Positions 33,396 through 43,301 of a stretch of DNA of 64,000 nucleotides are shown in pieces (the stretch's first letter is position 1; every line of letters begins with the position of its first letter). This DNA comes from Halomarinibacterium sp041392205. Its GTDB lineage: Bacteria > Bacteroidota > Bacteroidia > Flavobacteriales > Flavobacteriaceae. The notes beneath the pieces are model-generated. The model saw nothing but the letters and a program-made list of their open reading frames with translations. It did not search any database and had not been told where the DNA came from. The stretch covers positions 92,265 through 156,264 of the forward strand of contig JAWKMO010000006.1 of assembly GCA_041392205.1 (NCBI GenBank), in the 5' to 3' direction. Made by a program: the position numbers and the translations under genes.

Positions 33396-33416
33396 AGTTT
33401 TATGCTTTTAAGCTGT

Positions 33417-34922
33417 TTATGCTTCGGCTAACATTTTTTCTCCAGCTTCAATAGCTTCTTCAATGGTTCCTTTAAGGTTAAATGCAGCTTCTGGAAGGTG
33501 ATCTAATTCGCCATCCATAATCATATTAAATCCTTTGATGGTTTCTTTTATATCTACCAAAACTCCAGGAATCCCTGTAAACTGTTCTGCTACGTGGAAA
33601 GGTTGTGACAAGAAACGTTGTACACGACGGGCACGACTTACTGCCAATTTATCCTCTTCAGAAAGTTCTTCCATACCAAGGATAGCAATAATGTCTTGTA
33701 ATTCTTTATAACGTTGTAATAACTCTTTTACTCTTTGAGCACAATCGTAATGTTCTTTACCAAGAATGTCTGCAGTTAAAATACGAGAAGTAGAATCTAG
33801 AGGATCTACCGCTGGATAAATACCTAATTCAGCAATTTTACGAGACAAAACCGTTGTAGCATCTAAGTGGGCAAAAGTTGTCGCCGGTGCTGGGTCAGTT
33901 AAGTCATCTGCAGGTACGTAAACGGCTTGTACAGATGTAATAGATCCTTTTTTGGTAGAAGTAATTCGCTCTTGCATGGCCCCCATTTCAGAAGCAAGTG
34001 TAGGTTGGTATCCTACCGCAGAAGGCATACGGCCTAAAAGTGCCGATACCTCTGAACCCGCTTGAGTAAAACGGAAAATGTTATCTACGAAGAAAAGTAC
34101 GTCTTTTCCTTGACCATCACCTGCTCCATCACGGAAATATTCTGCAATGGTTAATCCTGAAAGTGCCACACGAGCACGAGCTCCTGGAGGTTCGTTCATC
34201 TGTCCAAAAACAAACGTAGCCTTAGATTCTTTCATTGCATTTTTATCTACTTTTGAAAGATCCCAACCGCCTTCTTCCATAGAGTGCATAAAATCTTTAC
34301 CATATTTAATAATTCCCGATTCTAGCATTTCTCTTAAAAGGTCGTTTCCTTCGCGAGTTCTTTCCCCAACACCTGCAAATACTGAAAGTCCTCCATGACC
34401 TTTTGCAATATTGTTGATTAATTCCTGAATCAAAACTGTTTTACCCACTCCGGCACCTCCAAATAATCCAATTTTACCTCCTTTTGCATAAGGCTCAATC
34501 AAGTCGATTACTTTAATTCCAGTGAAAAGTACCTCGGTTGAAGTTGAAAGATCTTCAAATTTTGGCGCTTCACGGTGAATTGGCAATCCATTATCACCTG
34601 CTTTAGGTAAGTTTCCAATACCATCAATAGCATCTCCAATTACATTAAATAAACGTCCATAAACAGCATCGCCAATGGGCATTTGAATAGCAGCTCCAGT
34701 AGCAACGGCCTCTACACCTCGGCTTAAACCATCTGTAGAATCCATAGAAATAGTTCTTACTGTGTTTTCACCAATATGTGATTGAACTTCAAGAATCAAA
34801 GTATTTCCGTTGTTTTGAACCTCAAGAGAATCATAAATTTTGGGAAGTTCTGAGCCACTTGCAAACTCTACGTCTACTACCGGACCAATAATTTGAGCAA
34901 CTTTTCCTGTAACTTTTGACAT
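33417..34922 (-). CDS. atpD: F1 ATP synthase beta subunit
   Basis: The catalytic subunit of 501 aa. Walker A GGAGVGKT is near 158, the GERTREGNDL block near 195, and the ALSGLTIAEYFRD and SQPFHVAEQFTG blocks are complete. Length is slightly above the usual 460-480 because of an insertion at about residues 210-235, common in this phylum. A promoter lies at 34982-35013. It works with the alpha subunit and stalk encoded elsewhere. Confidence 0.98.
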   Translation of the reverse strand: MSKVTGKVAQIIGPVVDVEFASGSELPKIYDSLEVQNNGNTLILEVQSHIGENTVRTISMDSTDGLSRGVEAVATGAAIQMPIGDAVYGRLFNVIGDAIDGIGNLPKAGDNGLPIHREAPKFEDLSTSTEVLFTGIKVIDLIEPYAKGGKIGLFGGAGVGKTVLIQELINNIAKGHGGLSVFAGVGERTREGNDLLREMLESGIIKYGKDFMHSMEEGGWDLSKVDKNAMKESKATFVFGQMNEPPGARARVALSGLTIAEYFRDGAGDGQGKDVLFFVDNIFRFTQAGSEVSALLGRMPSAVGYQPTLASEMGAMQERITSTKKGSITSVQAVYVPADDLTDPAPATTFAHLDATTVLSRKIAELGIYPAVDPLDSTSRILTADILGKEHYDCAQRVKELLQRYKELQDIIAILGMEELSEEDKLAVSRARRVQRFLSQPFHVAEQFTGIPGVLVDIKETIKGFNMIMDGELDHLPEAAFNLKGTIEEAIEAGEKMLAEA

Positions 34923-34981
34923 TATTTCTGTGTTTATTTTTTAAATTGACGATAAGGTAAAACCTCTCTTAAAAATCGGTG

Positions 34982-35013
34982 CAAAGATATGTTATTCTTC
35001 CTTAAAAAAGCAA
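34982..35013 (-). promoter_or_regulatory. Promoter of atpDC
   Basis: Minus strand TTG (35013-35011), 21 bases, TATCTTTG (34989-34982), then CACC. Predicted start near 34975, leader about 53 bases. Confidence 0.6.
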
Positions 35014-35065
35014 CCTAAAAATGTAAATTTTTGAATTCTATCTTCTTTGTTTTTAACCCAAAAGA

Positions 35066-35098
35066 AAACCCTTCCAATGTATTTAATTAGAAGGGTTT
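35066..35098 (-). terminator. Terminator after the SGNH lipoprotein gene
   Basis: AAACCCTTC and GAAGGGTTT form a 9-bp stem with a 15-base loop, followed on the minus strand by TTC-TTTT. The 196-base gap 34923-35118 otherwise holds only the atpD promoter. Confidence 0.65.
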
Positions 35099-35118
35099 AT
35101 ATTATGTTTTACCGCTCG

Positions 35119-36696
35119 TTATTGAAGCTCTGGTGAGTAGGCTACTGGATAGTTATTGGCTTTGGCTACCTGTCCCGCTTCTATAAAATTTGAACCGTAG
35201 GTAGTGTCTATCGCTTCAAGGAATTTATTGGCCATTAAAGCATATCCCCTAGCAGTTAAATGAATCCCATCTAAACTTACTAACCCCCCTACAACCAGAT
35301 TGGTAGTCATAGTAAAATCATCAAAAGCAATTCCTGTAGTAGAAGCTTGCTGTAAAATACCGTTTAAATCTACTAAGGCTAAGCCGCTGGAAGCAGCAAC
35401 GCCCTCAATGGTAGTATTATAAGCATCTGTGGCAACTCTTACTGAAGTTTCTTCAGATTGTGTTAACACCCAACGATCTTCAAGAGGATAGGTAATTCCA
35501 TTTACTGCTAACTGTCCTGCCGTAGCGGGTGGTACCCCTAAGCCAACAAGTGTATTAAAATAGTCTTCATTTAAAGTAGCTATTACAGTAGAACTCGGCA
35601 ATACTAACAAATCGTTTGCAGTAGCTTGTCTAGATTGGGCAAATTGGGTTGATAGTAGTTGTGCGGTTAAAGGATCTAATCCCCCACCTACTAAAACGGC
35701 GTTTAATTGCGCAGAAATATTTGGCAAAGATTCATCAAAAATAACCACTGGACTTGCTGCAGTTTCAGAAAAAACAATAGAACGTTCTGGCACCCCTAAG
35801 AATGCAAAAGCTTGATTTAGCGGTGCTAAAGTTGCATTAAGTACAGGTATTTGAGGCCCAAAATCTGGGTTGGTTGGATCTAAGGGAGCATAAGGTACCG
35901 TAGTAAAATAAGGCAAACTTGTTACGTAAGGCACATTGGTTACTACGCCTTTTGCTCCTGTGCTTGTTAATGCACCCACTAGTGTCGTAAAGGCTTGTGC
36001 AAATACATTAGGGTCTGTAATATCATTAGAACCATACGTTGTTGGATCGAAATTTCCTGTTTGGTCAAAACCGCTACCTCCTGAAATAGAAAATCCAAGA
36101 ACGTCATTCCCTCCAATTTCAGAAAGGGTAAAAAAGGTAGGGCTTTGTGCTAAGGCATCTTCTAGCATAGAAGCATTGGCGCTTGAGGCCATTCTTGCAA
36201 AATAAGGATTTGCTAGACCTAGAGAAACACCCGATAAATTTCCATACCCGTTGGCTAATAGATGGAAACTTTTTGCCCCAGGAACTCCCATATTATTATA
36301 GGGTCCAGCGATGACATTTGTTACTTCTGTTGTGGGTAGTGCTGGCAAAACTGTTGGTCCAGAGCCATTAAAAAATAATCTAGGGTTGGCTATTACATTT
36401 CCCCCTAATAATAATCCACCAATATTATCATTCATTAAGGGTTGCGAAAATGCTCCACCGCCAATAGCCGCAAATTGTTGTGAAAGGATGTTAGGAAAAG
36501 AATTTTCTTGGCTTGCAACAAATAAAGCACCATCACTAAATCCAGCTGTAAAAGAGGCTCCAAGAGAAACATAATTTGTAAAATCGGCACTCCCTGCAGT
36601 AAGTACAACAGGAGCTTCTTCCATTGTATTGTCATCTTCTTCACAGGCAATAAAACCTAAAGAGAGTAAGAGGATTGTTATATATTTAATTTTCAT
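35119..36696 (-). CDS. SGNH/GDSL-hydrolase lipoprotein
   Basis: A lipoprotein of 525 aa (GFIAC, Cys18, followed by EEDD, a surface-type signal in Bacteroidota). The SGNH blocks are SLGASFTAG with Ser48, SEIGGNDVLG (about 190-200, Asn), and DGIHLTARGY with Asp476 and His479. Such enzymes cleave esters of lipids, glycans or acylated compounds. It follows a large TonB-dependent receptor by 20 bases, so it probably processes or captures the ligand of that receptor at the cell surface. Substrate unknown. Confidence 0.9.
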   Translation of the reverse strand: MKIKYITILLLSLGFIACEEDDNTMEEAPVVLTAGSADFTNYVSLGASFTAGFSDGALFVASQENSFPNILSQQFAAIGGGAFSQPLMNDNIGGLLLGGNVIANPRLFFNGSGPTVLPALPTTEVTNVIAGPYNNMGVPGAKSFHLLANGYGNLSGVSLGLANPYFARMASSANASMLEDALAQSPTFFTLSEIGGNDVLGFSISGGSGFDQTGNFDPTTYGSNDITDPNVFAQAFTTLVGALTSTGAKGVVTNVPYVTSLPYFTTVPYAPLDPTNPDFGPQIPVLNATLAPLNQAFAFLGVPERSIVFSETAASPVVIFDESLPNISAQLNAVLVGGGLDPLTAQLLSTQFAQSRQATANDLLVLPSSTVIATLNEDYFNTLVGLGVPPATAGQLAVNGITYPLEDRWVLTQSEETSVRVATDAYNTTIEGVAASSGLALVDLNGILQQASTTGIAFDDFTMTTNLVVGGLVSLDGIHLTARGYALMANKFLEAIDTTYGSNFIEAGQVAKANNYPVAYSPELQ

Positions 36697-36716
36697 CTGT
36701 ATAATTTTTTAAAAGA

Positions 36717-39530
36717 TTATAAATTGTTGATTGTCCAAGAAACATAATACATAGATCCTATAAATCCTGTTCCAAAGGCAGTAAAATATTCGTCTCCCAA
36801 AATGTTAGTGGCACCCACTTTAAATTGTGATTTTAAAAATTTAGGAGCTTTATAACTAAGTTGCGCATCCAGCACATGAAATGCAGGTACTTGACCGTCT
36901 CCAAAAGAAGCTTCCCACTCATAAGTGTCACTCCATCTCCAAGCTATGTTAAAACCAAAGTTTTTAAACAACTCTGTATTTCCAAAAGAACCTTTTACTT
37001 TATGCTCTGGTGTATTAAAGTTGGTTCTAAAATCGGGATTTGCTTCTGTGTCAAAGTCAAGCTTTGCATAGGTGTAATTTCCTCCTAAATCAAAGTTTCC
37101 AAAGATTTTTGTAGAAATTCCTACAGAACCCCCATAGGAATTAACTTCTTTATCACTATTGGTGTAGGTTTGATATACTTGAAAATCTGAATTTGCAATC
37201 GCAGCAATAGCTAAGGGAGTATTGTTAGGATCCCCTGGAACGGTTTGCGATAATTGCACATCTCCATAAAAGGGAGCAACCACTGTTTCATTAGCTAAGA
37301 AATCTTGATATTGGTTGTAATATCCACTAAGATCTACAATAAGTTTTCCAAGTTTTCCACGGTATCCTAGTTCAACCGAGGTAACTTGTTCAGGCTTCAC
37401 AAAGTTTGAATTAGCAATTTCTAACTGCGATGCATCCCCTGTTGCTGCAAAAGCTTGTACAGAACTCAATAAATAAGAATTTGTGTAAGCCCCTTGTCCA
37501 TCAAATTGTATTGTAGATGACCCTAATAATGCTTGTCCCGTAGTACTTAAATCGTATTCGTCAACATACCGAGCTGGGTTATCCAATGCCCCTCCAACTA
37601 ATACCGCTCTTCCTACATCCAATCCAATATACAAATCTTGAGTGGTAGGGTTTCTAAAACCCGTTTGAAAGGAAGCTCTAATGTTGTGGTTGTCATTTAC
37701 GGTAAATCCAGCCGCTATTCTTGGTGAAAAGAAACCATCAAATAGTTCGGATTTATCATATCGTACCGAACCCGTTAATTTTAAATCTACATTGTCTGAA
37801 AGTTCTAATTTTTTCTGAAGCTGTGTATAAACCCCATATTCAGAGTAGTTAATGGGCCCATCGGTATCGGTATAGATTGTTCCAGAAGAGTTTAAGCTAT
37901 ACGTTCTATAAGATCCACCCACTTGTACTTCAACCACATCCCAAAGGTGGCTAAAATTATAGTTGGCGTCTCCATGATAAATTTTTGAATTATCTTGAAA
38001 CTTCGATCCTGTGGATAAATCTGGATTATTGACACTGGCATTGAACGCACTTTTAAATTGGTCGCTTCCTGGCTCAAAACGTCCCGTATCTGCCGTTTGT
38101 CTTGCTACTACATGAGCTTCATCTGGGGTAAGCCCTGCTAGTGAACCTTGTACAAAAGCACCCACATACTGCCCAAACCAAGTTTGATCATCTTTCCATG
38201 CTCTATTAATATTAATTCCGGTAAATACCATATCGTAACTGTCTCCCGCTCTATCTTCAGTAATATATCCTCTCAAGAAGAAGTTGTTATTTCTGAACTC
38301 CAATTTATGTTGTTGTAGGAAGAAATTTTCAATCGCATATCTATTGGCTCCTTGATAAATAGTAGATCCCGTTCCTACTTTCCCTACATAAGCTATTTCA
38401 AAATCATTGGCCCAAGGGCGGAAATATAACCCCCAATCTGCTTTAATGCTTTCTGCTTCATAATCTGTTAAATCTCCTTCATTGTATCCCGTTCTACTAA
38501 CATTAACTGAGGGCACTAGGGCATCGGCACCCGCTGGAAGAATACCTAAACCTACTAAGGCTTGTGCCACTCCATTAATATCGGTGCTTACCTCATCACC
38601 ATAAACGTTGATCCCATCATAATCTATATCTGCCCGTGTTTGCCCAGTATTTGGTTTTCCTGTTAGGTTATTAGCTGCCCAATCGGTTCCTGTTAAATAA
38701 CCAAAGTTTACTTTTGCGGCAAAATGTTTGCTAAACTTGTGCGCGGCTCTAATACCAAAATCGGTGTAAGGATTATCCCCTGCAGCTTCTTGGCTGGTAA
38801 TTCCTCTTTTTGCAGAAATACTTATTCCTTCATAATCAAAAGGGTTTTTACTTTGCATAAAAAGAATCCCGTTAAAAGCATTTGCTCCATATAATGCAGA
38901 AGCGGCTCCGGGTAAAATTTCTACACTCTGGATATCGGTATCGGTCATCCCCAATAAATTTCCTAAAGGAAAGTTAAGTGCTGGAGCGGAGTTATCCATA
39001 CCATCTACCAACTGCATAAAACGCGTATTGGCAAATGTGGCAAAACCTCTTGTATTAATAGATTTAAATGTTAAACTATTGGTATTAATATCTACTCCTT
39101 TTAGGTTTTCAAGGCCATCATAAAAATCTACCGAAGCGGTATTTCTAATGTCCTTAATCCCAAATCTTTCGATAGTAACGGGCGATTCGAAAATTCGTTC
39201 GGGTGTTCTTGATGCCGAAATAACCACTTCATCAAGTTCTGAGCCTTCCACCAAGACAATGCTCAATGTTTGATTATTAGAAGTCACTTCCAATTCTTGG
39301 CCAGCGTAGCCTACGCTAGAAATTTGAAGGGTAAACGGAGGTTCTTGATCGACTAGTAACGAAAAATTTCCATCGAAGTCTGTAGCAGTTCCCGCCGTTC
39401 CGTTAAGAACAACAACATTTGCACCAACCACGGGCACAGAAGATTCGTCAACAACTTTTCCGTTTACATTGGTTTGTGAAAAAGTGATTGCACTTAAACA
39501 CAAGCAAAATACAAATACAATAGTTTTCAT
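36717..39530 (-). CDS. TonB-dependent receptor with carboxypeptidase-like N-terminal domain
   Basis: An outer-membrane receptor of 937 aa: signal peptide (1-18), a CarboxypepD_reg-like beta-sandwich (about 20-100, VNGKVVDESSVPVVGANVVV), a plug (about 100-230, EVVISASRTPERIFESPVTIERF and MQLVDGMDNSAPALNFPLGNLLG) and a barrel to the end. It resembles SusC-class receptors, but the next gene is an SGNH lipoprotein rather than a SusD. The 297-base upstream gap (39531-39827) has no clear TAnnTTTG box; it contains a GAAGATG/CATCTTC inverted repeat at 39554-39581. The ligand is unknown. Confidence 0.9.
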   Translation of the reverse strand: MKTIVFVFCLCLSAITFSQTNVNGKVVDESSVPVVGANVVVLNGTAGTATDFDGNFSLLVDQEPPFTLQISSVGYAGQELEVTSNNQTLSIVLVEGSELDEVVISASRTPERIFESPVTIERFGIKDIRNTASVDFYDGLENLKGVDINTNSLTFKSINTRGFATFANTRFMQLVDGMDNSAPALNFPLGNLLGMTDTDIQSVEILPGAASALYGANAFNGILFMQSKNPFDYEGISISAKRGITSQEAAGDNPYTDFGIRAAHKFSKHFAAKVNFGYLTGTDWAANNLTGKPNTGQTRADIDYDGINVYGDEVSTDINGVAQALVGLGILPAGADALVPSVNVSRTGYNEGDLTDYEAESIKADWGLYFRPWANDFEIAYVGKVGTGSTIYQGANRYAIENFFLQQHKLEFRNNNFFLRGYITEDRAGDSYDMVFTGININRAWKDDQTWFGQYVGAFVQGSLAGLTPDEAHVVARQTADTGRFEPGSDQFKSAFNASVNNPDLSTGSKFQDNSKIYHGDANYNFSHLWDVVEVQVGGSYRTYSLNSSGTIYTDTDGPINYSEYGVYTQLQKKLELSDNVDLKLTGSVRYDKSELFDGFFSPRIAAGFTVNDNHNIRASFQTGFRNPTTQDLYIGLDVGRAVLVGGALDNPARYVDEYDLSTTGQALLGSSTIQFDGQGAYTNSYLLSSVQAFAATGDASQLEIANSNFVKPEQVTSVELGYRGKLGKLIVDLSGYYNQYQDFLANETVVAPFYGDVQLSQTVPGDPNNTPLAIAAIANSDFQVYQTYTNSDKEVNSYGGSVGISTKIFGNFDLGGNYTYAKLDFDTEANPDFRTNFNTPEHKVKGSFGNTELFKNFGFNIAWRWSDTYEWEASFGDGQVPAFHVLDAQLSYKAPKFLKSQFKVGATNILGDEYFTAFGTGFIGSMYYVSWTINNL

Positions 39531-39553
39531 CTAAATTTAATATTTGATACATG

Positions 39554-39581
39554 GGAAGATGGAATGCCCTTTTTTCATCTT
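39554..39581 (-). promoter_or_regulatory. Inverted repeat in the leader of the 937-aa TonB receptor gene
   Basis: GAAGATG and CATCTTC (7 bp, 14-base loop) lie 24-51 bases upstream of the start codon. I see nothing else I can name in 39531-39827, an AT-rich intergenic gap of 297 bases. Confidence 0.3.
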
Positions 39582-39827
39582 CGGTGGGTTAGTAAAATTA
39601 ATTATGGGGCATTTCATAAAAGTTTAGTTTGATAATAGTGTAAAAGTAAAATAAATATTATGTATGCATAAAATATTTGTCAATTTTTTTAAGAAATTGT
39701 TAAGAAAAATAGCTTAAAAATTAGAATGTTCCAAAGAAAAGTAGATTTTATGTAATTGATACCCTGTAAAGCCCATAATATTCTAAAAAAATGGTTCTAT
39801 TAGCTTTGAAGCAAATTTTATAAAGAA

Positions 39828-41675
39828 TTACTCTACTGTTACAGATTTTGCTAAGTTTCGGGGTTGATCTACATTCCTATTTAACATAACGGCTATGTGA
39901 TACGATAATAGTTGCAAAGGTATCGTAGTTACTAAAGGGCTTAGTGTTTCGGTAGTTTTGGGTACTTCCATAATAAAATCTGCTAAAGCCTTTACTGTGG
40001 TATCTCCTTCTGTTACTACGGCTATAATTTTACCTTTTCGGGCTTTAATCTCTTCAATATTACTAACCACTTTTTCATAATGATTGCTATTAACGGCAAT
40101 TACTACTACTGGCATATGTTCATCAATGAGGGCGATGGGACCGTGTTTCATTTCAGCAGCAGGGTAGCCTTCCGCATGAATATAGGATATTTCTTTCAGT
40201 TTTAAAGCCCCTTCAAGTGCTACAGGGAAGTTGTATCCTCTTCCTAAATATAAAAAGTTTGAAGCAGTTTTAAAAACGTTGGCAATAGATTTTATTTTAG
40301 CATCACTTTTTAGCGCCTCTTCAACGTGATGAGGAATCATTTCCAATTCCAGTAAGTGTTTCATGTAATTGGCTTGTGAAATAGTCCCTTTGTCTTTTGC
40401 CAATCGCAATGCAATCATGGTTAATACCGTTATTTGCGTGGTAAATGCTTTGGTGGAAGCAACTCCAATTTCTGGCCCTGCATGAGTATAGGTACCGCTG
40501 TGGGTTTCCCTAGAAATCGTAGAACCTACTACATTGCATACGCCATAAACAAAAGCCCCTTTTTGTTTTGCCAATTTTATAGCAGCAAGTGTATCTGCGG
40601 TTTCACCACTTTGCGATATAGCAATAACCACATCTTTTTCATTAATTATAGGATTTCTATAACGAAACTCTGAGGCATATTCTACTTCAACAGGGACTCT
40701 TGCCCAGTCTTCAAAAATATATTCGGCTACTAAACCTGCGTGCCAAGAAGTACCACAAGCTACTATAATAATTCGATTTGCATTAACAAATTTTTGAATA
40801 TGATCTTCTAACCCCCCAAGTTTTATAATTCCTTCGTTTGCTAATAATCTTCCGCGATAGGTGTCTTTTATTACGGTGGGTTGCTCATAAATTTCTTTGA
40901 GCATGAAGTGGTCGTACCCCCCTTTTTCAATTTGTTCAATATTTAATTGAAGTTCTTGTATATAGGGATCTACCAAACTATCATTCTTTATTTTTCGAAC
41001 ACGCACTTCTCTTCCTAAACGAATGACCGCCATTTCTTCATCTTCTAAATAAATAGCATTGTTAGTAAATTCTATAAAGGGTGTTGCATCACTTGCCACA
41101 AAAAATTCGTCTTCCCCAATGCCTATTGCTAAGGGGCTTCCTAATTTAGCAACGACAATTTCGTCTGGTTTTTTTCTGTCAAAAACCGCAATTGCATAGG
41201 CTCCAATAACTTGATTTAAGGCTAACTGAACGGCTTTCCCCAATTTTACGTTCTCTTGTTTTTTAATTTCTTCTATTAAATTTACAAGCACTTCGGTATC
41301 GGTATCGCTTTGAAAAGAGTATCCTCGTTTTATTAATTCTTTTTTTATAGAGGCATAATTTTCAATAATTCCGTTATGAATGATTACCAAATCGCCACTA
41401 TTGGAATAATGAGGATGCGAATTTATATCATTAGGAACCCCATGGGTTGCCCAGCGTGTGTGACCAATTCCTAAGGATCCTTTAATGTTTAAATGATTAT
41501 TAATTTTGTTTTCAAGATCGGCTACTTTTCCTTTTGTTTTAGCCATTTGAATATCTGTCCCATCATAGATGGCTACGCCAGCACTATCATATCCTCTATA
41601 TTCTAAGCGTTTAAGGCCGTTTAAAATTATGGGATACGCTTCTCTTTTACCTATATAACCTACAATACCACACAT
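39828..41675 (-). CDS. glmS: Glutamine--fructose-6-phosphate aminotransferase
   Basis: A 615-aa enzyme that makes glucosamine-6-phosphate, the first step to UDP-GlcNAc for peptidoglycan and lipid A. It begins MCGIVGYIG with the glutaminase nucleophile Cys2, contains the RWATHG site near 73, and has two SIS domains with SQSGETADT and the family end NLAKSVTVE. It is 2 bases downstream of the DUF4270 gene, so both are in one operon. I see no glmS ribozyme in the leader. Confidence 0.97.
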   Translation of the reverse strand: MCGIVGYIGKREAYPIILNGLKRLEYRGYDSAGVAIYDGTDIQMAKTKGKVADLENKINNHLNIKGSLGIGHTRWATHGVPNDINSHPHYSNSGDLVIIHNGIIENYASIKKELIKRGYSFQSDTDTEVLVNLIEEIKKQENVKLGKAVQLALNQVIGAYAIAVFDRKKPDEIVVAKLGSPLAIGIGEDEFFVASDATPFIEFTNNAIYLEDEEMAVIRLGREVRVRKIKNDSLVDPYIQELQLNIEQIEKGGYDHFMLKEIYEQPTVIKDTYRGRLLANEGIIKLGGLEDHIQKFVNANRIIIVACGTSWHAGLVAEYIFEDWARVPVEVEYASEFRYRNPIINEKDVVIAISQSGETADTLAAIKLAKQKGAFVYGVCNVVGSTISRETHSGTYTHAGPEIGVASTKAFTTQITVLTMIALRLAKDKGTISQANYMKHLLELEMIPHHVEEALKSDAKIKSIANVFKTASNFLYLGRGYNFPVALEGALKLKEISYIHAEGYPAAEMKHGPIALIDEHMPVVVIAVNSNHYEKVVSNIEEIKARKGKIIAVVTEGDTTVKALADFIMEVPKTTETLSPLVTTIPLQLLSYHIAVMLNRNVDQPRNLAKSVTVE

Positions 41676-41677
41676 AA

Positions 41678-43288
41678 TTAATTATTAGGTTCTGTATAAT
41701 AGAGTTGAAGTTGTAATCTTTTTTCTGGAATAGAAGATCGATTGCCGTGTAACACCGTTCCTTCGTGCGAAATAACCCCGGATGAAGGAACCTCTGTGAG
41801 TACTTGATTGTTGGTTAATGAGATCTCATTTTCAAGTGAGGTAAAAGAAATAAGAGAAACATTTTGTGAAACCATTAAACCGAGTGAGATGTTGGTCGAA
41901 TCTCTATTAATTAAATTGCTTACATGTGAGGTAAGTTTTATTTTATAGAAATCCCCATTTTCGTCACTATCTCTTTGCAGTCTCCCAAGATGCTGTGTTA
42001 CTGCATCTATAGCCACGTTATTGGTCGTTAAATCAATCGAATAATCTGCAAGAATGGCGTTGTTTTTTGTGTCAAAAACCATGATTCTTTCTGGTTCACT
42101 ACTTCCCCCAGTAACTTTATTTTGATCTACATAAAAGATTAAATTGGCTTCATTGATTAACCATTTTTTTTCACGAAGTTCTTCCAGATCGTTTATTCCG
42201 TTTTGATTATCATCTCCGCCAAATAAGTCTATTATGGTAACAATTCCTTCACTGCCTCTTAGGTAAAGTGTTTCTTCACCTTCGGAAGTATTTGGGGTAG
42301 TAACCGCATTTTGAATTTCTAGCGGAAGGTCTCCTTCAAAAGTGTTTACATTAATTCCTGAAAAATCTAAATCGTAAGACCCTAAAACCCTCACAATATT
42401 ACCGTCATCGTCGGTAAGCTGATTTCCTTCTGAATCTAATGTGGTGGTATTGGATGAATAGTATAAGGTGACTTTTGCATTTTCGGAATCAAAAAGAAAC
42501 ATCGTTCCGTCCTCTGCACTAGAGGCTTCTAAGAAAAGACCTCTAAAATAATTTTTAAAGTTGTTGTTGTTAATTAAAACCTCTTCTCCCTCTTGGTCTA
42601 TAATTTTTTCTTGAAAAAATGCCACTGGGAGTTCAACAAAAAGTCCAGGAGCAAAACTAAGGGTGTCCAAATCTTCTATAATAAGTTCAATTTCATTGCT
42701 TGAAGGCTCAAAGTTTTCCTTAGTAGCTAACAATGGTCCTAGATTGGATTGAAATAGGGCTCCTTGATTAGAATAATATTTTTGTGGTTCTTCAAAATTA
42801 CTATCGGGATCTGTATCTCTTAAAAAATAATTGGATTCGTAAATTGAAATGGTGGTAGGAGTATTGCCATAAATAGAATCCAAATCATACACAGTGTTTC
42901 CTTCATCATCTTCATCGGAGGTAGCAAAATAAGGAATATGCAATACTACTTTTTCTAAAATGGGTTCTAATGAATCTACAGGAAAACTGGGGTTTGGATT
43001 ACTTAATACTACTTGCCCTAAAAAATTAGAGACTGTTTTACCAAACACGGGATCTCTATAAACTCCTAGTTTATAAGAAGAAAGTCCGTTGGTTTGTATA
43101 CCAAACATATTATTTTGACCGCTAAGGGCCATACTATAAGCAACTACAGAAAAAGTACTATCTGGAGTGGTAAAGTTTTCATCAATAATAGTTGTATCAA
43201 GATTGCTAAAGTCTTCTTCACAAGAGGCAAAACCTACAACGAGTAAAAAAATTACCCCAAATTTGGGGACAAGGTTTGTAATTTTCAT
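41678..43288 (-). CDS. DUF4270 family lipoprotein
   Basis: A protein of 536 aa with a lipoprotein signal (GFASC, Cys23, then EEDF, a surface-export pattern). It contains the DUF4270 phrases YKLGVYRDPVFGKTVSNFLGQV (about 72-93) and VLHIPYFATSDED, then a long beta-rich body ending QLQLYYTEPNN. The family is widespread in Bacteroidota and its role is unknown. It lies between the glycogen-synthase-like gene (13 bases upstream) and glmS, which suggests an envelope task. Confidence 0.88.
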   Translation of the reverse strand: MKITNLVPKFGVIFLLVVGFASCEEDFSNLDTTIIDENFTTPDSTFSVVAYSMALSGQNNMFGIQTNGLSSYKLGVYRDPVFGKTVSNFLGQVVLSNPNPSFPVDSLEPILEKVVLHIPYFATSDEDDEGNTVYDLDSIYGNTPTTISIYESNYFLRDTDPDSNFEEPQKYYSNQGALFQSNLGPLLATKENFEPSSNEIELIIEDLDTLSFAPGLFVELPVAFFQEKIIDQEGEEVLINNNNFKNYFRGLFLEASSAEDGTMFLFDSENAKVTLYYSSNTTTLDSEGNQLTDDDGNIVRVLGSYDLDFSGINVNTFEGDLPLEIQNAVTTPNTSEGEETLYLRGSEGIVTIIDLFGGDDNQNGINDLEELREKKWLINEANLIFYVDQNKVTGGSSEPERIMVFDTKNNAILADYSIDLTTNNVAIDAVTQHLGRLQRDSDENGDFYKIKLTSHVSNLINRDSTNISLGLMVSQNVSLISFTSLENEISLTNNQVLTEVPSSGVISHEGTVLHGNRSSIPEKRLQLQLYYTEPNN

Positions 43289-43301
43289 TAGGGTATTAAT
43301 T

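Noticed and set aside
36717..39530. Classical SusCD polysaccharide locus
   Set aside because: The partner lipoprotein is an SGNH hydrolase, and no SusD, glycoside hydrolase or sulfatase is nearby.
39531..39827. glmS ribozyme or riboswitch in the 297-base gap
   Set aside because: The gap is downstream of glmS and upstream of the TonB receptor; I find only a short inverted repeat.
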